Of a stretch of DNA of 64,000 nucleotides, positions 61,408 to 64,000 are shown in pieces. The translations under genes were made by a program, and so were the position numbers. The DNA comes from Agriterribacter humi (GTDB lineage: Bacteria; Bacteroidota; Bacteroidia; Chitinophagales; Chitinophagaceae), in the NCBI RefSeq assembly GCF_009192765.1, contig NZ_VOHQ01000001.1, forward strand, positions 744,001 to 808,000, read 5' to 3'. Positions within the stretch are counted from its first letter, which is position 1. Each line of letters starts with the position of its first letter. The notes under the pieces are model-generated. The model worked only from the letters and a program-made list of their open reading frames with translations, did not search any database and was not told the origin of the DNA.

Positions 61408-62724
61408 ATGCCTGTACATAAAATGCTTCGGCTTACCGCACTCCTGGTTATATTAAACAGTACGCAGCTTCCTGTATCTGCACAAATTGCCATCCCTGGC
61501 CAGCCCCTGCCTGCCTGGAAAGAAGGCTATCTCGATCTGCATCATATTAATACGGGTTGGGGTGATGCCGCATTTTATATTTTCCCCGATGGCACAACCC
61601 TGCTATTTGACGCCGGAGAAATGAACCCAACCGGCAGCCGCGCTTTTACGCCCCGCAATGCAGCCATGCGCCCTAATTACAGCAAAAGAGCGTATGAATG
61701 GATTGCGGAATATATCAAAAAAGTATCGCCGTTAAAAGATAAAGTGGTAATTGACTATGCCGCTATCTCTCACTTTCATGATGATCATTTTGGTAGCTGG
61801 TATCCTGGCGCGAAACTGTCGGCAACCGGAAAATACAGCCTGAGCGGCATAACAGGCGTTGGCGAACTTATTCCTATACGTTGTTTGTTAGACAGGGGTT
61901 ATCCTGATTATGATTATCCCTATAACATAAAAAGAAATATGGATAAGTTTAGCGGCGAAATTAATTTTGGTAAAACAATGCAGAATTACTTTGATTTTAT
62001 TGCTGCACAACAACAAAAAGGAATGAAGGCAGCACAGTTTAAGGCCGGTAGCCGCAACCAGGTACATATGAAATATCATGCCCGGCAATATCCAACTTTT
62101 TATGTACAGAATGTAAAAGCAAACGGGCTGATATGGACAGGAAAGGATAGTACTGCAGTTCCATTTTTCCCGGCCATTGATATCACTAACCCACGTAGCT
62201 GGCCCAGTGAGAACGGGCTGAGCCTGGTATTGACATTGCATTACGGACCATTTACCTATTATACCGGTGGCGATTGTGGCGGCATCGTATCTTATGGCGA
62301 TGAATGGTGGAAAGATGTGGAGACACCTGTTGCTAAAGCAGTGGGAGAAGTAGATATTGCCACATTAGACCATCACGGTAACCGCGATGCGGTAAATGAA
62401 TTTCAAATTAAAACTTTTAAACCCAGGGTATGGATCCAGCAATCCTGGTCTTCCGATCATCCCGGCGAGGAAGTGTTGCGTCGCTTAACCACGCCTTATT
62501 TATACGAAGGCCCCAGGGACCTGTTTACTACTAATATGCTCGATGCGAATAAATACGTAATAGGTACACTGATTGATCACTCCTACAAAAGTTTGCAGGG
62601 GCATATAGTAGTGAGGGTTTTACCGGGCGGCAAAGAATATTATGTAATTATACTTGACGACAGCAGGGAAGATATGCCGGTAAAAGATGTATTTGGACCT
62701 TACCAATCAAAAAGCAGACAATAA
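61408..62724 (+). CDS. Exported metallo-beta-lactamase-fold hydrolase
   Basis: A 438-residue protein with signal peptide (LTALLVILNSTQLPVSAQ) and an MBL-fold domain. Metal site motif HFHDDHFGSWYPGAKLSATG (near residue 120) is the HxHxDH motif; further candidate ligands are in TGGDCGGIVSYGD (Asp, about 290) and TLDHHGNRDAVNE (His, about 322). The early segment HHINTGWGDAAFYIFPDGTT followed by LLFDAGE resembles the exported ComEC-like MBL hydrolases of Bacteroidota. Substrate unknown. An upstream in-frame extension from 61357 lacks a signal peptide and is rejected. Confidence 0.82.
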   Translation: MPVHKMLRLTALLVILNSTQLPVSAQIAIPGQPLPAWKEGYLDLHHINTGWGDAAFYIFPDGTTLLFDAGEMNPTGSRAFTPRNAAMRPNYSKRAYEWIAEYIKKVSPLKDKVVIDYAAISHFHDDHFGSWYPGAKLSATGKYSLSGITGVGELIPIRCLLDRGYPDYDYPYNIKRNMDKFSGEINFGKTMQNYFDFIAAQQQKGMKAAQFKAGSRNQVHMKYHARQYPTFYVQNVKANGLIWTGKDSTAVPFFPAIDITNPRSWPSENGLSLVLTLHYGPFTYYTGGDCGGIVSYGDEWWKDVETPVAKAVGEVDIATLDHHGNRDAVNEFQIKTFKPRVWIQQSWSSDHPGEEVLRRLTTPYLYEGPRDLFTTNMLDANKYVIGTLIDHSYKSLQGHIVVRVLPGGKEYYVIILDDSREDMPVKDVFGPYQSKSRQ

Positions 62725-62861
62725 TTATTTATACTCCTTTGAAAATAAAATGCAGGTTTTACATAACCCCTCATAAGGTGCACTGGTAATTTTCAATTAT
62801 CTTTACGTGTTCCCGCTAAGGAACTCCAATTTATTGAAATAACATAAAATACTTATATCAT

Positions 62862-64000
62862 TTGCGTTTTACAGAATTTAATTTTCACCCTGCTCTGCTT
62901 GAAGGAATTGAAGCTTCCAACTATGAAACAGCTACCCCGGTGCAACAACAGGTTATCCCTCCCATACTGGCGGGAAAAGATATTATAGCTTCAGCACAAA
63001 CCGGCACCGGCAAAACAGCCGCATTTTTGTTACCCATTATCCATCGCCTGCTGGAGGAAGATACCAACGGCCAGGTACGTGCACTGGTAATTGTGCCAAC
63101 CCGGGAGCTGGCTATACAAATTTCACAGCACTTAGAAGGACTTGCTTATTTTACCTCTATCAGTTCCCTGGCTGTATACGGCGGCAGCGATGCACAGAAT
63201 TTTGTTGGTGAGAAAAAAGCGCTGCAGATGGGCGCCGACATTATTGTTTGTACCCCGGGACGCTTCATAGCCCACCTTAATATGGGTTATGTATCCATAA
63301 AAGGCTTAGAGTTTTTGGTGCTGGATGAAGCAGACCGGATGCTGGATATGGGTTTCCAGGATGAGATCAACAGGATAATAACACAATTGCCTTCCAAAAG
63401 ACAAACCTTATTGTTTTCGGCAACCATGCCTCCCAAGATCCGGAAGTTAGCCCAGCAAATTCTTATTGATCCGGTAGAAATTAATATTGCAATTTCCCGC
63501 CCTCCCGAAAAAATTGTACAAAGGGCTTTTGTGGTATATGAGGAACAGAAGCTTCCATTGGTAAAATATTTATTAACCAAAACACCTTTTAAAAGTGTTC
63601 TCATCTTCTGTAGCAGGAAGCAAAATGTAAAAGTTTTGACACGAATGCTGAAACAGAATGGTTTTACGGTAGAAGAAATGCATAGCGACCTTGTGCAATC
63701 GCAAAGAGAAAATGTGCTGATCAGTTTTACAAGCGGGCGTATACCGATACTGGTAGCTACTGATATTTTAAGTCGTGGTATTGATATTGATACCATTGAC
63801 CTGGTTATTAATTACGATGTTCCGCGCGATGGCGAAGATTATGTGCATCGTATTGGGCGAACTGCAAGAGCCGAAGCAGATGGCATGGCCTTTACGCTGG
63901 TGGGTGAAAAAGAACAAAACAGCTTTGCCGCAATTGAAGAACTGATTGATAAAGAAGTAGAAAAAGCGGTTTTACCGCAATTCCTTGGCGAGACACCAGC
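62862..64000 (+). CDS. DEAD-box RNA helicase (RhlE-like), 3' end beyond window
   Basis: The frame opens at a TTG (FTEFNFHPALLEGIEASNYE right after the first two residues) and stays open to the window edge, about 379 codons. All core motifs are visible: Q motif ATPVQQQ, motif I SAQTGTGKT, Ia PTRELA, Ib TPGRF, motif II VLDEADRML, III SAT, V TDILSRGID and VI HRIGRTAR. The pattern is of the RhlE/CsdA group. The C-terminal tail, often basic and cold-adaptation-related, is not in view. An in-frame stop 27 bases upstream with no ATG between makes TTG the start. Confidence 0.9.
   Translation, partial: MRFTEFNFHPALLEGIEASNYETATPVQQQVIPPILAGKDIIASAQTGTGKTAAFLLPIIHRLLEEDTNGQVRALVIVPTRELAIQISQHLEGLAYFTSISSLAVYGGSDAQNFVGEKKALQMGADIIVCTPGRFIAHLNMGYVSIKGLEFLVLDEADRMLDMGFQDEINRIITQLPSKRQTLLFSATMPPKIRKLAQQILIDPVEINIAISRPPEKIVQRAFVVYEEQKLPLVKYLLTKTPFKSVLIFCSRKQNVKVLTRMLKQNGFTVEEMHSDLVQSQRENVLISFTSGRIPILVATDILSRGIDIDTIDLVINYDVPRDGEDYVHRIGRTARAEADGMAFTLVGEKEQNSFAAIEELIDKEVEKAVLPQFLGETP

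Noticed and set aside
63287-63796. Open frame of 169 codons on the minus strand near the window end
   Set aside because: It lies antisense within the DEAD-box helicase, whose motifs clearly occupy the plus-strand frame.

Overview
The window reads as chromosomal DNA from a Bacteroidota bacterium, most likely a Chitinophagaceae-type soil or freshwater organism. Supporting signs are moderate GC, almost no Shine-Dalgarno sequences, repeated TAnnTTTG -7 boxes just upstream of genes (the Bacteroidota sigma-factor consensus), a three-gene succinate dehydrogenase of the menaquinone type, a TonB-dependent receptor with a carboxypeptidase-like N-terminal domain, and many Tat- or Sec-exported enzymes. 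The genus is an inference. No rRNA, tRNA, CRISPR array, prophage or transposase was seen.

Layout. 1-1.3 kb: end of an unknown gene, then an overlapping HipA-like kinase/DUF3037 pair. 1.6-8.9 kb (minus): four exported proteins (DUF2231-cytochrome-LRR, NHL propeller, DUF1501, DUF1549/LamG/DUF1553 cytochrome) resembling planctomycete-type modules. 9.2-13.1 kb (plus): a CE15-like glucuronoyl esterase and two Tat-exported Gfo/Idh/MocA oxidoreductases. Together 1.6-13.1 kb may be an extracytoplasmic glycan or sugar-acid oxidation locus. 13.4-18.3 kb: metzincin, DbpA-like helicase, DoxX-like protein, Dpp-type permease. 18.4-23.1 kb (minus): an exported plug-domain protein and a two-component pair. 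23.2-27.6 kb: small proteins, a stand-alone S74 chaperone-like protein, an ammonium transporter with an outer-membrane barrel, and two small ORFs. 27.8-30.4 kb: PEP carboxylase.

30.7-35.7 kb is the threonine operon thrABC, preceded by an unlisted 31-codon leader peptide with a Thr/Ile-rich tail, a good attenuator candidate. 36.5-40.5 kb is sdhCAB, interrupted between sdhA and sdhB by a frameshifted four-helix-bundle (23S intervening-sequence type) gene bounded by a perfect 20-bp inverted repeat; a third identical copy lies at 50.9 kb. 40.5-50.6 kb holds a PLP deaminase-like enzyme, lipB, a GH5 enzyme, a RluD-type pseudouridine synthase, a STAS protein, clpC, cmk and a cytoplasmic Gfo/Idh/MocA enzyme. 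50.9-57.6 kb has a LuxE-like protein, lipoprotein, UbiA-like membrane protein, M42 peptidase and a compact cassette of a 56-residue membrane protein, a kinase-motif/methyltransferase protein and a membrane sulfatase-like protein. 57.6-64 kb: PhoH, a TonB-dependent receptor, an exported metallo-beta-lactamase-fold protein and a DEAD-box helicase cut by the window end.

A striking feature is the non-coding material. Several low-complexity repeat families (GGTTNCAGG-type, GTCAGCTTTCAGC-type, TTTGAAAAT-type) sit almost directly after stop codons, which suggests mobile or amplified 3'-end elements or RNA-stabilising and terminating structures.
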